Shown: piece by piece, positions 1 to 7,888 of the stretch
Layout: each line of letters opens with the position of its first letter
How positions within the stretch are numbered: position 1 is the stretch's first letter
DNA from: a bacterium
GTDB taxonomy: Bacteria > Bacillota > Clostridia > Lachnospirales > Lachnospiraceae
DNA length: 64,000 nucleotides
NCBI GenBank assembly: GCA_023666335.1
Contig: JAMPCE010000006.1
Coordinates: 21,232 to 85,231, forward strand
Direction of reading: 5' to 3'
The notes under the pieces: model-generated
Told to the model about the DNA's origin: nothing
The model's database searches: none
What the model saw: the letters and a program-made list of their open reading frames with translations, nothing else
Made by a program: the position numbers and the translations under genes

Positions 1-237
1 CGGTTTTTTGCATCGGTGGAAGATATGCCGCGTCAGGCATACACGATGGGAATCAAGACGATCATGCAGGCAAAAAAGATCGTTGTCGTCGTGAGCGGCG
101 AAGACAAGGCGGATATCCTAAAAACCGCGTTTTTCGGCGCGATCACGCCAAATGTGCAAGCGTCCGTTTTGCAGCTTCACAATGACGTGACGATCGTGGC
201 GGATGAGGCGGCGCTGGGGAAAGTGGATTGCCTGTAA
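1..237 (+). CDS. nagB: Glucosamine-6-phosphate deaminase, C-terminal part (cut by window edge)
   Basis: The frame is open from the first base and ends at TAA 235-237. The visible 78 residues match the C-terminal end of NagB, which converts glucosamine-6-phosphate to fructose-6-phosphate and ammonia in the cytoplasm during amino-sugar use. Diagnostic stretches are the TMGIKTIMQAKK segment (a helix conserved in the family), the VVVVSGEDKA strand-turn and the SVLQLHNDVTIVADEAA segment near the end. The active-site residues lie upstream of the window and cannot be checked. No clear terminator follows. The next gene starts about 160 bases on with its own promoter, so this is probably the last gene of its unit. 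Confidence 0.88.
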   Translation, partial: RFFASVEDMPRQAYTMGIKTIMQAKKIVVVVSGEDKADILKTAFFGAITPNVQASVLQLHNDVTIVADEAALGKVDCL

Positions 238-326
238 AATCCTTGCCGATTATTTTTCATGCCGTTTTGTGTGATATCCATATAAATTATTCGTGTAATT
301 TAATGTTAATATTTCAAAATATTCTC

Positions 327-355
327 TTGATTTTAACACGAATATGGGTTATACT
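327..355 (+). promoter_or_regulatory. Sigma-A type promoter of the DUF4143 ATPase gene
   Basis: TTGATT (327-332) and TATACT (350-355) are separated by exactly 17 bases, about 40 bases before the ATG at 396. The spacing and -10 match fit a housekeeping promoter. Its presence supports the shorter start at 396 over an in-frame start at 228, which would lie upstream of the promoter. Confidence 0.6.
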
Positions 356-395
356 AAATGCAGTCTCTTATAGAAAAAGATTGGAGGATTGCTTT

Positions 396-1691
396 ATGTA
401 TCGAAAGATTATCCATTATCTGAATAGCTGGAAAACAAGTCCCCAGCGCAAGCCTCTGATCCTGCAAGGCGCAAGACAGGTCGGCAAAACCTATTCCATT
501 CTGGAATTTGGCCGCACCTGCTATGAGAATATCGCCTATTTTAACTTTGAGACCAACCCTCGGCTGAATGAGACCTTTGCAGAGAATATCAGTCCCGATT
601 ATTTGATTCCCATCCTGTCACATATTGCAGGGCAATCGATCCTAAAAGAAAAAACACTGATCATATTTGATGAGGTACAGCTTTGCGAACGGGCGCTGAC
701 TTCCCTGAAATACTTTTGCGAGGATGCCCCCGATTATCACATCATCGTCGCCGGCAGCCTTCTTGGCGTCGCCGTGAGCAGAACAAGATTCTCCTTCCCG
801 GTGGGAAAAGTCGATATGAAGACGCTCTACCCGATGGATCTGGAGGAATTTATGCTTGCGATGGGCGAAGACGCGCTGGTAAAGCAAATCAGGGATTGTT
901 TTGAAACCGATACGCCGATACCCGCTGCCCTGCACGATACAGCAATGCAGCTTTACCGCCGATATCTTGTCGTTGGCGGTATGCCGGAGTGCGTGAAACA
1001 GTTTGCCGAGACGAAAGACTATATCCTTATCCGCCACACGCAGGATACCATCCTTACAAGCTACTTAAACGATATGAGTAAGTACAATAGCCTGAACGAG
1101 ATTAAAAAGACAAGACTTACCTACGATAACATCACCGTACAGCTTTCCAAAAAAAATACCCGCTTCCAATACAAACTGATCAAAAAGGGGGCACGCGCTG
1201 CGGAATTTGAAAATGCCATCGAATGGCTGTCTCTTTCCGGCATTGTATCGCAGGTTTACCGGGTAGAACAAATTAAGAAGCCGTTGGAAAATTATCGCGA
1301 TATTGACGCCTTTAAGATTTATGTGTCCGATCCGGGGCTGCTCTGCGCCAAGAAAGATCTGGCCGCAAACGATGTGCTTTATATGGTAGATGAATTGAAC
1401 GACTTTAAGGGCGGCATGGTGGAAAACTATGTAAATGTCCAGCTTACGACCAACGGATATCGCACTTATTATTGGGAATCCGCACGCGGGGCAGAAATTG
1501 ATTTTATCATCCAGCGTGAGGGCAGACTGATTCCGATTGAAGTGAAATCCGCAGACAACACTAAGGCAAAGAGTCTGAAAGTCTATATGGAAACCTTTCA
1601 GCCTGACTATGCCATCAAACTTTCCGCCAAAAATTTTGGTTGGAAGGACGGGAAAAAGACTGTGCCTCTTTATGCGGCGTTTTGTATTTAA
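396..1691 (+). CDS. AAA family ATPase with C-terminal DUF4143 domain
   Basis: This is a 431-residue protein of the AAA_14/DUF4143 family, cytoplasmic P-loop ATPases of unknown role that are abundant in anaerobes and often found in accessory regions. Walker A is GARQVGKT (residues 25-32) and Walker B is LIIFDE (88-93). The C-terminal DUF4143 region carries a nuclease-like core (GAEIDFII, then IPIEVKS), resembling the acidic and EVK elements of PD-(D/E)XK folds. The start at 396 is chosen because GGAGGA (383-388) precedes it by 7 bases and a promoter ends at 355; a longer frame from 228 has no such support. The gene stands alone between nagB and an AT-rich accessory stretch. A DNA-linked or defence-like role is only a guess. 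Confidence 0.85.
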   Translation: MYRKIIHYLNSWKTSPQRKPLILQGARQVGKTYSILEFGRTCYENIAYFNFETNPRLNETFAENISPDYLIPILSHIAGQSILKEKTLIIFDEVQLCERALTSLKYFCEDAPDYHIIVAGSLLGVAVSRTRFSFPVGKVDMKTLYPMDLEEFMLAMGEDALVKQIRDCFETDTPIPAALHDTAMQLYRRYLVVGGMPECVKQFAETKDYILIRHTQDTILTSYLNDMSKYNSLNEIKKTRLTYDNITVQLSKKNTRFQYKLIKKGARAAEFENAIEWLSLSGIVSQVYRVEQIKKPLENYRDIDAFKIYVSDPGLLCAKKDLAANDVLYMVDELNDFKGGMVENYVNVQLTTNGYRTYYWESARGAEIDFIIQREGRLIPIEVKSADNTKAKSLKVYMETFQPDYAIKLSAKNFGWKDGKKTVPLYAAFCI

Positions 1692-1703
1692 GGGCGGTAA
1701 GTT

Positions 1704-2282
1704 CTATACGTTTTCACAGGATTCCCGATGAATCGTTCCAAACAGTTTTGCTAAATCTTTCGCCGTTGACATTTCTACACTATCCTCATAAGCGCCTGTA
1801 TAATAGACCGTGATCGTATATTGAGCCAATATTTTTTTCGCCTTTTCATATCCTTCCTCATTGAGTTTTTCCTGATCAATTTCAATCAGTTTTATATGCC
1901 CGCCTACTTCAATATTACGACCTTTCGTCTCAAGGCTATAATAGGACAGCCCAATATCGGCAGGGACTATTTCATACATATTATGAAACAAAGAGTTCGT
2001 TTCCTTATTCAAAATATCCAGATGACTGATCTTCATTGTCCCCTGCCCATAATTATATAAACTTATTTTTATAATACGGTGGGCTTCACTACAGACAATA
2101 TCACATTTGGGACATAAAGACGCCTTGTTATACTTTTCTTGTAAAGCAAGCATTTTCTTTTGTAATTCTGCATTATCTTTCGCTACTTTTTTGCTTTCAA
2201 ATGCCACTACTACCATCATAACTGCGGATACCGCAGATAAAAACACAGATATTGTATTCACATACTCTATTATAAAACCCAT
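1704..2282 (-). CDS. Hypothetical membrane-anchored protein with CxxC motif
   Basis: I do not recognise a named family. The 192 residues show one N-terminal membrane segment (about 9-27, VFLSAVSAVMMVVVAF) followed by a charged, coiled-coil-like stretch (28-55). C57, C60 and C64 come next, a possible small metal or disulfide site, and then a soluble region rich in alternating hydrophobic residues that suggests a beta-sandwich. Start ATG 2282 is preceded by GGAGG at 7 bases. The gene is the only reader on this strand before the adenylate-forming enzyme, about 60 bases away, and could share its transcript. The DNA is AT-rich compared with the flanking core genes. Confidence 0.6.
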   Translation of the reverse strand: MGFIIEYVNTISVFLSAVSAVMMVVVAFESKKVAKDNAELQKKMLALQEKYNKASLCPKCDIVCSEAHRIIKISLYNYGQGTMKISHLDILNKETNSLFHNMYEIVPADIGLSYYSLETKGRNIEVGGHIKLIEIDQEKLNEEGYEKAKKILAQYTITVYYTGAYEDSVEMSTAKDLAKLFGTIHRESCENV

Positions 2283-2343
2283 GTTTTCGCCTCCTCTTTT
2301 GTAATATCTTGTATCAAAAAATATTTGAAACCGTATATTTTTG

Positions 2344-4011
2344 TCAATTATTTAATAATTGCATATCTTGCGCTTCCAACAACGTAGCATTTAATTTCCC
2401 ATTATCCGTCCTTGGCAACGGCACATCCGTATATTCAAGATATCTAGGCTCTGCACTCTGTCCCAAGGTCGAAGAAATCAATTCTCTTATCTGATTTTCA
2501 AATTGCTTTTGATCAAAGTCCATACTAAAAACACTAATATGATATTTAGGAAAATACTGATATTTATTATCTGGAATTTTTGTTACAATCACCTCTCGAA
2601 TATTTGGAAGCTGTAATAAAATTTCTTCTATTTGCTCAGGATAAATATTATCCACTCCGCAAACAAAATTTCGTTTTTGCCTCCCGATATATTCATATTC
2701 ATTCCAATCAATACCCGTTTTGCGTGCTATATCTCCGGTGTTGTACCATGTAGCTCCCTCTTTATCAATCCAAAATACTTTTCTTGTTTCTTCCTGATTT
2801 TGATAGTAACCTTTCATCATTCCTGGTCCTTTAACCAGTACTGTTCCCCTTTCTCCCGGATTCACTTCACAAAAATTATGATCTACAATTTTCGTTTCGA
2901 CATAAGGTATTGCATATCCTATCGTCCCAGGCGTATTCTTTCCACCTACACAAATATGTGTCGGTGCCCACATTTCTGTAAGGCCCAATCCATCTCCAAT
3001 AACAGCCTTACTTCCTCCTCGACGAATAGCCGCATTCGCTTTTTCTCTTTTGATTGGCTTAAAATATTCCCCTCCTGACACAGCTTGTATTAAATTAGAT
3101 AAACATCCTTCTTTTAACAGAGGATTTCCATCAATATTTTCCCAATGAACAGGTCCGCCCATAGCGCCATGTGCTCTTGTCCTGATTACTTCCTCTAAAA
3201 AATCTTGCGGCATTGCTTTCAATGTTAACGAATAATTTAAATTTTTAGCCAGAGCATAATGTAAAACCATTCTTCCAAACGCCATATGACCAAAAGGAAT
3301 ATTCCCTAAATGTATCATGCCCGGCTCTAAGTAAAAGACGTGATCTAAAGCCTGCACAACGCAATTCAATCCATTTCCAATCAATTCAACCCCTTTATGA
3401 ACCCCTGTGCTTCCTCCTGTAAATAAAATGTCCGTCGTCTTTTGAGGATCATAATGATTTATATCGGAATCTGCATTCTCCACATTCTCAATCATCTTCA
3501 GCAAATTATGTGCATTACTTACAGACAATTGCTCAAAATCGCTTGACGCACAAAAATCAACTGGAAATAAAATTGGTGATATTTTTAAGCTATCTACTGC
3601 TTTTTGAGCCTTTTCATATATAATATCTGTTGAAATAATGCGATTAGGTTTCGTCAACTCTAAATCCCGTTGCATCTTATACTCATTATTCAAAGGGCTT
3701 AATCCCACAACCGTACATCCGATTTTATCTAGCGCATATAATAAATAAACCGCTTCCGGTGTATTTAACACATTAACTGCAATTTTTTCTTCCTGCCTTA
3801 TTCCTGCTTTATACAAGGCTTTGGCATACTCATCTATTTTTTCATGAAGCTCCTCATAGGTAACCTTTCTACTTCCAAAACTCAATGCTGTATAATTCAT
3901 ATATTTTTTGTTGCGTTCTTCCAAAAAATCACATCTGGATTGATTGGGTAATTTTTCTACGCATTCCTTTTTTGTGTACATATCAATAAATTTTATTGCA
4001 TTCTGTTTCAT
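2344..4011 (-). CDS. AMP-binding (adenylate-forming) ligase, ANL superfamily
   Basis: This 555-residue enzyme belongs to the acyl-CoA synthetase/NRPS adenylation/luciferase superfamily, which activates a carboxylic acid as an acyl-AMP. Visible core motifs are the phosphate loop TGGSTGVHKG (198-207), GLTE (343-346), YNTGD (423-427, ribose-binding Asp), the hinge-region Arg in YIGRQKR (R444) and the C-terminal catalytic Lys in DNGKL (K539). The full length suggests an active two-domain enzyme. The substrate cannot be told from sequence. No carrier protein or CoA-pathway gene lies beside it, so acyl-CoA ligase and carrier-protein ligase both remain possible. Start ATG 4011 has AAGGAG 6 bases upstream. 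It diverges from an XRE regulator across a palindromic operator, implying dedicated control. Base composition is AT-rich, a sign of transfer. Confidence 0.85.
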   Translation of the reverse strand: MKQNAIKFIDMYTKKECVEKLPNQSRCDFLEERNKKYMNYTALSFGSRKVTYEELHEKIDEYAKALYKAGIRQEEKIAVNVLNTPEAVYLLYALDKIGCTVVGLSPLNNEYKMQRDLELTKPNRIISTDIIYEKAQKAVDSLKISPILFPVDFCASSDFEQLSVSNAHNLLKMIENVENADSDINHYDPQKTTDILFTGGSTGVHKGVELIGNGLNCVVQALDHVFYLEPGMIHLGNIPFGHMAFGRMVLHYALAKNLNYSLTLKAMPQDFLEEVIRTRAHGAMGGPVHWENIDGNPLLKEGCLSNLIQAVSGGEYFKPIKREKANAAIRRGGSKAVIGDGLGLTEMWAPTHICVGGKNTPGTIGYAIPYVETKIVDHNFCEVNPGERGTVLVKGPGMMKGYYQNQEETRKVFWIDKEGATWYNTGDIARKTGIDWNEYEYIGRQKRNFVCGVDNIYPEQIEEILLQLPNIREVIVTKIPDNKYQYFPKYHISVFSMDFDQKQFENQIRELISSTLGQSAEPRYLEYTDVPLPRTDNGKLNATLLEAQDMQLLNN

Positions 4012-4043
4012 ATAATCTCCTTTTTCAATTCGTGTTTATTTTT

Positions 4044-4068
4044 GATTGACATTCAGTGAATGTCAATC
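4044..4068. promoter_or_regulatory. Operator palindrome between the ligase gene and its XRE regulator
   Basis: GATTGACATTCA (4044-4055) is followed by one base and then by its exact reverse complement (4057-4068), a perfect 12-bp dyad. A degenerate second copy with TGACA and TGTCA half-sites lies at about 4100-4117, just upstream of the XRE start codon. TTGACA-like hexamers are embedded in both arms, so a bound repressor could block transcription in either direction. For the plus strand, TTGAAC (4069-4074) and TAGAGT (4091-4096), 16 bases apart, are a plausible promoter between the two dyads. Confidence 0.7.
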
Positions 4069-4140
4069 TTGAACAAATTTTATCACAACATAGAGTAAAT
4101 GACAAGCACTAAATGTCAATATTGCTTATGGAGGGATTCT

Positions 4141-4380
4141 ATGTTTATCAACAAAACAGCAGACGGGAAAAATAATCTGTGCGGCGAAAAAATCACTTCG
4201 TTACGATCTAATATGGGAATTTCGCAGCGTGAACTGGCTGACCGATTGCAAATTGCCGGATTAGACATTGATAAAAATGCAGTCCAGAGAATCGAGGCTG
4301 GTAAAAGATTTGTCACGGATATTGAATTAAAGGTATTTTCCAAAGTATTTGATATCTCTATAGACGAATTGCTTGCATAA
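4141..4380 (+). CDS. XRE-family helix-turn-helix regulator
   Basis: This 79-residue protein is essentially one Cro/C1-type HTH domain (about residues 17-75). It includes the recognition-helix region (GISQRELADRLQIAG) and the typical end DISIDELLA. It should bind DNA as a dimer, and the two dyads immediately upstream are the obvious targets, giving autoregulation and control of the divergent ligase gene. Start ATG 4141 is chosen over an in-frame ATG at 4099 because GGAGGG (4130-4135) lies 5 bases before it and the longer version would begin inside the second operator. No ligand-sensing domain is visible, so the signal is unknown. Confidence 0.82.
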   Translation: MFINKTADGKNNLCGEKITSLRSNMGISQRELADRLQIAGLDIDKNAVQRIEAGKRFVTDIELKVFSKVFDISIDELLA

Positions 4381-4404
4381 CTATATTTGAATATTATGGA
4401 ATGA

Positions 4405-4476
4405 TTCCGCCGCTGGCTCTCCCTGACCGACACACAAAAAGAACTAATCTATCAATTGATTCAAGAAATGAAATAA
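4405..4476 (+). pseudogene. Orphan C-terminal gene fragment
   Basis: A short reading frame after a TGA (4402-4404) encodes 23 residues (FRRWLSLTDTQKELIYQLIQ, then EMK) ending at TAA. The LTDTQKELIYQLI pattern resembles the C-terminal tail of many HTH regulators, where LT-x-x-Q-K-x-L-I helices are common. No start codon or ribosome site exists. I take it as debris of a lost gene. Confidence 0.3.
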
Positions 4477-4605
4477 AACTGCGATACAGTTCCTTTTTTC
4501 TTGCATACTATAAAAACTTATGACATACTATAAGCAGGAAACATTCAACAAATTATTATCTTCTCTCTTTAATAACTATACCTCGCAGTGAAAGGACATG
4601 TTTAT

Positions 4606-4836
4606 ATGGCATACGATATATTAATGAAAGAAGCAAAAGATCTTCCGGATGATATGCTTGAGCAGGCAATTGATTTTATCAGATTTTTAAAATATGCTTC
4701 TCTTATAAATCAGACTAGCCATTCTATAAATGATGATACTGCGTTTCAAAGATCGGTAAATCCATTGGCAAGCGATTTTATTTCTATTGCAGATGATTTT
4801 GATGAAACACCCGAATGTTTCAAGGAGTATGTATAA
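4606..4836 (+). CDS. DUF2281-like antitoxin of a PIN-domain module
   Basis: This small 76-residue acidic protein begins with a helical segment (LMKEAKDLPDDMLEQAIDF, then IRFLK) of the kind found in DUF2281/VapB-like antitoxins and ends in a disordered acidic tail (DDFDETPECFKEY), which typically wraps the toxin. ATG 4606 follows AAAGGA with a 10-base gap; an in-frame GTG at 4588 is inside that Shine-Dalgarno region. The stop codon overlaps the start of the PIN toxin remnant (TAATG), the usual coupled arrangement. The antitoxin looks intact although its toxin is broken. Confidence 0.65.
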   Translation: MAYDILMKEAKDLPDDMLEQAIDFIRFLKYASLINQTSHSINDDTAFQRSVNPLASDFISIADDFDETPECFKEYV

Positions 4837-5118
4837 TGTATCTTTTGGACACAAATACCCTGCTTTTCTTTTTGTATGACAATACAAAGCTTTCAAAAAG
4901 TGCATCAAAAATAATATATAATGTTCATGAAAATATCCTTGTGAGCATTGTTTCTCTTTGGAATTAAGCCGTTGCATCTTGATCAAATAGAACGACTTCC
5001 TCGGATTCATAATGATCCGTTTGATAGATTGATTATTTCACAGGCAATTACTGAAAATTTGATAATTATCACCAAAGATGGAATAATACCACAATATCAT
5101 ATTAAAGTAATATGGTAA
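4836..5118 (+). pseudogene. PIN-domain (VapC-like) toxin, internally deleted and frameshifted
   Basis: The start encodes MYLLDTNTLLFFLYDN, the N-terminal PIN strand with its first catalytic Asp (D5), and continues to ILVSIVSLW before reaching TAA 4965-4967. One frame over, from 4963 to TAA 5116-5118, the sequence resumes as IKPLHLDQIERLPRIHNDPF and then DRLIISQA to ...KVIW. That is the C-terminal half of the same family, including the NDPFDR motif. The middle of the domain, where the conserved Glu after SLW normally lies, is missing. An intact family member would need roughly 40 more residues, so the toxin is expected to be inactive. Confidence 0.8.
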
Positions 5119-5195
5119 TGCAAAAACGCATGATTTTCCCCATTCCGCCCCTGTCCGCTTTACGACGCAGATGTTCCTCCGGTGTATGATATATT

Positions 5196-5903
5196 TTATG
5201 GAAGAAGCAAATCTTCAACAATCAAATCAATTAAGAGCCGAATATGTATTTTCATAGTGTCCAGGCATGAAACAGGACTCACTTCGTCATTAAGCAAAAG
5301 CGGTAATTCCGTACAACCTAATATAACAGCCTCAATACAGTCATCCCGCTGCATACGCCTTATTATTTTTTGGAAGCCCTGTAGGGTTTCTTCTTTTATA
5401 ATACCCCGCTCTAATTCCGAAGATATTTTTGAATTGATATATTCCATTTCTGCCACAGTTGGTATAACGACTTCGATATGACTGTTGTAAAACGGTTTCT
5501 TAAAAAAATCCTCTGTCATCGTAAAAATCGTTCCAAGCAGACCAACTTTACGTTTATTCAATCGGATTGCCTCTTTACACGCAGCTTCCACGATACTAAT
5601 TAGCGGGACTGTCGATCGTTCCTGTAATCTGTCAAATACAATGTGCGGCGTATTTGCCGATAACGCGATAAAGTCAGCGCCGCCTGCTATCAGGTTTTTG
5701 ATCGCCCTCATTAAATAATCCGTCAATTCATCATATTTCTGCTCATCGCATAATCTCAAAACATCAAATACATTTACGCTTTCAATCGCTAAACTCGGGA
5801 AGAAATCGTTCCCGACTCTATTTTGTACACCATAAACAATATCGTGGTAATAAGGGATCGTTGATTCCGGTCCCATCCCGCCTACTAGCCCTAATTTTTT
5901 CAT
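5196..5903 (-). CDS. Aspartate/glutamate racemase family protein
   Basis: This 235-residue cytoplasmic protein carries the family N-terminus KLGLVGGMGPESTIPYY and the second active-site motif ILGCTELPLLL (C197). Such enzymes are cofactor-independent amino-acid racemases using two opposed acid/base residues. The first motif reads LSANTPH, with alanine at position 83 where the two-cysteine enzymes have Cys (CNT), so only one of the usual pair is visible. This may mean a different substrate or reaction. Start ATG 5903; no strong Shine-Dalgarno is evident. It is flanked by toxin-antitoxin genes with no metabolic neighbours, so its substrate is not suggested by context. Confidence 0.82.
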   Translation of the reverse strand: MKKLGLVGGMGPESTIPYYHDIVYGVQNRVGNDFFPSLAIESVNVFDVLRLCDEQKYDELTDYLMRAIKNLIAGGADFIALSANTPHIVFDRLQERSTVPLISIVEAACKEAIRLNKRKVGLLGTIFTMTEDFFKKPFYNSHIEVVIPTVAEMEYINSKISSELERGIIKEETLQGFQKIIRRMQRDDCIEAVILGCTELPLLLNDEVSPVSCLDTMKIHIRLLIDLIVEDLLLP

Positions 5904-5943
5904 ATCATCACCGCAAACACGCCCACAATTTCGTCAAATATTT

Positions 5944-6285
5944 CTAAGATTCTAACAGTTCTTCCAGATTTTTCTTTAATACCGGAATATCTTCCAGCAA
6001 TGTATTCCAAACAATCTCCAAGTCAACATGTTCGTAATCATGTGCATGTAAATTTCTCATTCCGATGATTGCATGCCAAGGAATATTTTTACTACTTTTT
6101 CTCATTTCATCCGATAATCTATTCGCAAGTTCCCCAATCTGAATAATGCACATATTACAAGAATACTGAAACGAAATATCCGTTTTATAACTTTCAAAAT
6201 TGGCATCAAATTTTACCATAAGAGTATTAATGTCATCACAATATTTAAGTATTTTCTTAACCATCAAATTATCTTCATTCTTCAT
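5944..6285 (-). CDS. hepT: HepT-like toxin, HEPN ribonuclease (DUF86)
   Basis: This 113-residue all-helical HEPN protein has the HepT signature R-x4-H-x-Y in RNLHAHDY (R77, H82, Y84). R and H form the RNase site of the dimer, and in characterised MntA-HepT systems the Tyr is the residue AMPylated by the antitoxin. The start at 6285 is preceded by a G-rich ribosome site (GGGAGGGGG); a longer frame from 6336 runs back into the antitoxin gene. It overlaps the end of mntA by 11 bases, indicating translational coupling. All catalytic residues are present, so the toxin appears functional. Confidence 0.85.
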   Translation of the reverse strand: MKNEDNLMVKKILKYCDDINTLMVKFDANFESYKTDISFQYSCNMCIIQIGELANRLSDEMRKSSKNIPWHAIIGMRNLHAHDYEHVDLEIVWNTLLEDIPVLKKNLEELLES

Positions 6286-6568
6286 ATAAAAGCACCCCCT
6301 CCCGCATAATCGCGGAAAGAAACTCTTTATCCTCAATCCCTGTAGTCACAACATCAACATGACATTCCAAAGCATTCTCCAATTCATCGACAAAAGCGAA
6401 ATACTGAAGCAGACTTCTCAATTTCCCTCGATCAATATACAAATCCACGTCACTGTTTTCTTTCGCCTCGCCTCTGGCATAAGAGCCAAATAAACTCATT
6501 CGTCCAATCCCATACGCCTTTGCAATAGGTGTTGTTTTATCCTTTATTTCATTGATTGTATACTGCAT
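6275..6568 (-). CDS. mntA: MntA-like antitoxin, minimal nucleotidyltransferase
   Basis: This 97-residue MNT-fold protein has the nucleotidyltransferase signature GS-x10-D-x-D: G28-S29 in FGSYARGE, then D40 and D42 in NSDVDLYID. In the known MntA-HepT family this enzyme transfers AMP groups from ATP to the tyrosine beside the HepT active site and so silences the RNase. ATG 6568 follows GGGGAGG with 8 bases spacing; a TTG at 6574 is less likely. It is the first gene of the two-gene unit, antitoxin before toxin, ending inside hepT. Confidence 0.85.
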   Translation of the reverse strand: MQYTINEIKDKTTPIAKAYGIGRMSLFGSYARGEAKENSDVDLYIDRGKLRSLLQYFAFVDELENALECHVDVVTTGIEDKEFLSAIMREGVLLYEE

Positions 6569-6581
6569 AAACAATCCTCCC

Positions 6582-7856
6582 CTACTGGCTCCGATACCTT
6601 TCCCCCGTACACTGTGGCAGATTCACCGACAGATCGCGCCGCACATGGGTGTCCGCGTAATCGCTGTCCGTCCTGTTAAAGTAATCATACTCGCCGCCCG
6701 GCGTATCGTCCCAAGTCAGATCGACATTGTAATATCCGTCATCCAGCGCCACGATGTTCCATGCGTGATCCGTCCCCGCATACCCCGTACAGTAATAGCA
6801 GGGGATCCCCAGCCGCTGCATGAGATACTGGTAGGCTCTCGCATAGCCCGCACACACGCTTTTCCCCTCCACCAGCGCACTGTATGCGCTCTGGTTCATA
6901 TCCGCGCCTTTCTCGTACTCGATCTTGTCGAGCAGAATATCGTGCAGGCGTTTCTCCTTTTCGTAAGGCGTCCCCAGATGCTCCACCTGCGTCAGCACGC
7001 TGTTCGTGGTATTATAAAACTCGGTGGAAGCCGCCGCCAGTTCTTCCTGTGTCATATTAAATTCCAGCTCGAGTTCCGCGCAGATCTTGTTGCGGTCATA
7101 CTTACAGGTAAACACCGTGTTCAGCCAAAACAGTTCAGGATGGTCGTTGTAGACCGCCATCACCGCATTTTTCAGTTCCGCCACGAGCACTTCTTCGATC
7201 GGCACAAAAGCGGCGTTCATCACGGTAGCATTGGCAAAGATCTGCCGATACAGGTGTTGACCCTTCTGGTCAAGCATCTGATAATAGGGATAGAGCGCCG
7301 CATCAAAAAAAAGACCGTCACCCGTCTCGCCATATCCCAAAGTGCTGGTGTACTCTTCTCCATCGGTATCGGGCAGCTCTTCGGATTTTTCCGTGATAGG
7401 CTGATAGCCCCCTTTTCCGCTCACAGCCTCGGGCACTTTGACGTCCAGCTCGGAGGGCGCTTCGTATCCGCTCGTTCCTCTGACCTGCTCCCTGTCGTTT
7501 CGATCGGCGGCAGCGTTATCGTAATAATCATCTCTGTCCGAAGACGAGTTGTCTTCCGGCTCCTCCGCAGATGATTCCCCTGCTGACGGTTCCTCCGTAT
7601 CCGCCGCTTCGCCTGTGTCCCCGTCAAAATTCTCCCACGGTTCCGTCTCGAAAGATTCCTCCGCAGGCGTCTCCCGCTCGGAGGCATCCAAATCAGGTCC
7701 GCTCTCTTCCTCTTCTTTCTGCGGAAACCCGTTCCCTGAGACCAGCGAGGAAAGCGTCTCGGTAATATTCGGATTGGTTGCGGACAGGATGATGAGGGCG
7801 CACAACAGCGCCGCCAAAACACCGATGCCTGTCAAAATACCCTTTACGATCTTCAT
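6582..7856 (-). CDS. Membrane-anchored or secreted transglutaminase-like protein
   Basis: This 424-residue protein has an N-terminal hydrophobic segment (about 7-27), then a long low-complexity acidic linker rich in E, D, S and P (about 45-150). A C-terminal transglutaminase-core domain follows with the Cys-His-Asp triad: C335 in SVCAGYA, H364 in TDHAWN and D379 in NVDLTWDD. Bacterial members act as peptidases or crosslinking enzymes outside the cell; the precise substrate is unknown. The gene starts about 30 bases after the GH13 gene on the same strand, so the two are probably co-transcribed. The linker suggests a domain held away from the membrane, perhaps through the peptidoglycan. Confidence 0.8.
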   Translation of the reverse strand: MKIVKGILTGIGVLAALLCALIILSATNPNITETLSSLVSGNGFPQKEEEESGPDLDASERETPAEESFETEPWENFDGDTGEAADTEEPSAGESSAEEPEDNSSSDRDDYYDNAAADRNDREQVRGTSGYEAPSELDVKVPEAVSGKGGYQPITEKSEELPDTDGEEYTSTLGYGETGDGLFFDAALYPYYQMLDQKGQHLYRQIFANATVMNAAFVPIEEVLVAELKNAVMAVYNDHPELFWLNTVFTCKYDRNKICAELELEFNMTQEELAAASTEFYNTTNSVLTQVEHLGTPYEKEKRLHDILLDKIEYEKGADMNQSAYSALVEGKSVCAGYARAYQYLMQRLGIPCYYCTGYAGTDHAWNIVALDDGYYNVDLTWDDTPGGEYDYFNRTDSDYADTHVRRDLSVNLPQCTGERYRSQ

Positions 7857-7888
7857 AGTCGTGTCTGCGCTCCTTCGCGCTGCCTATC

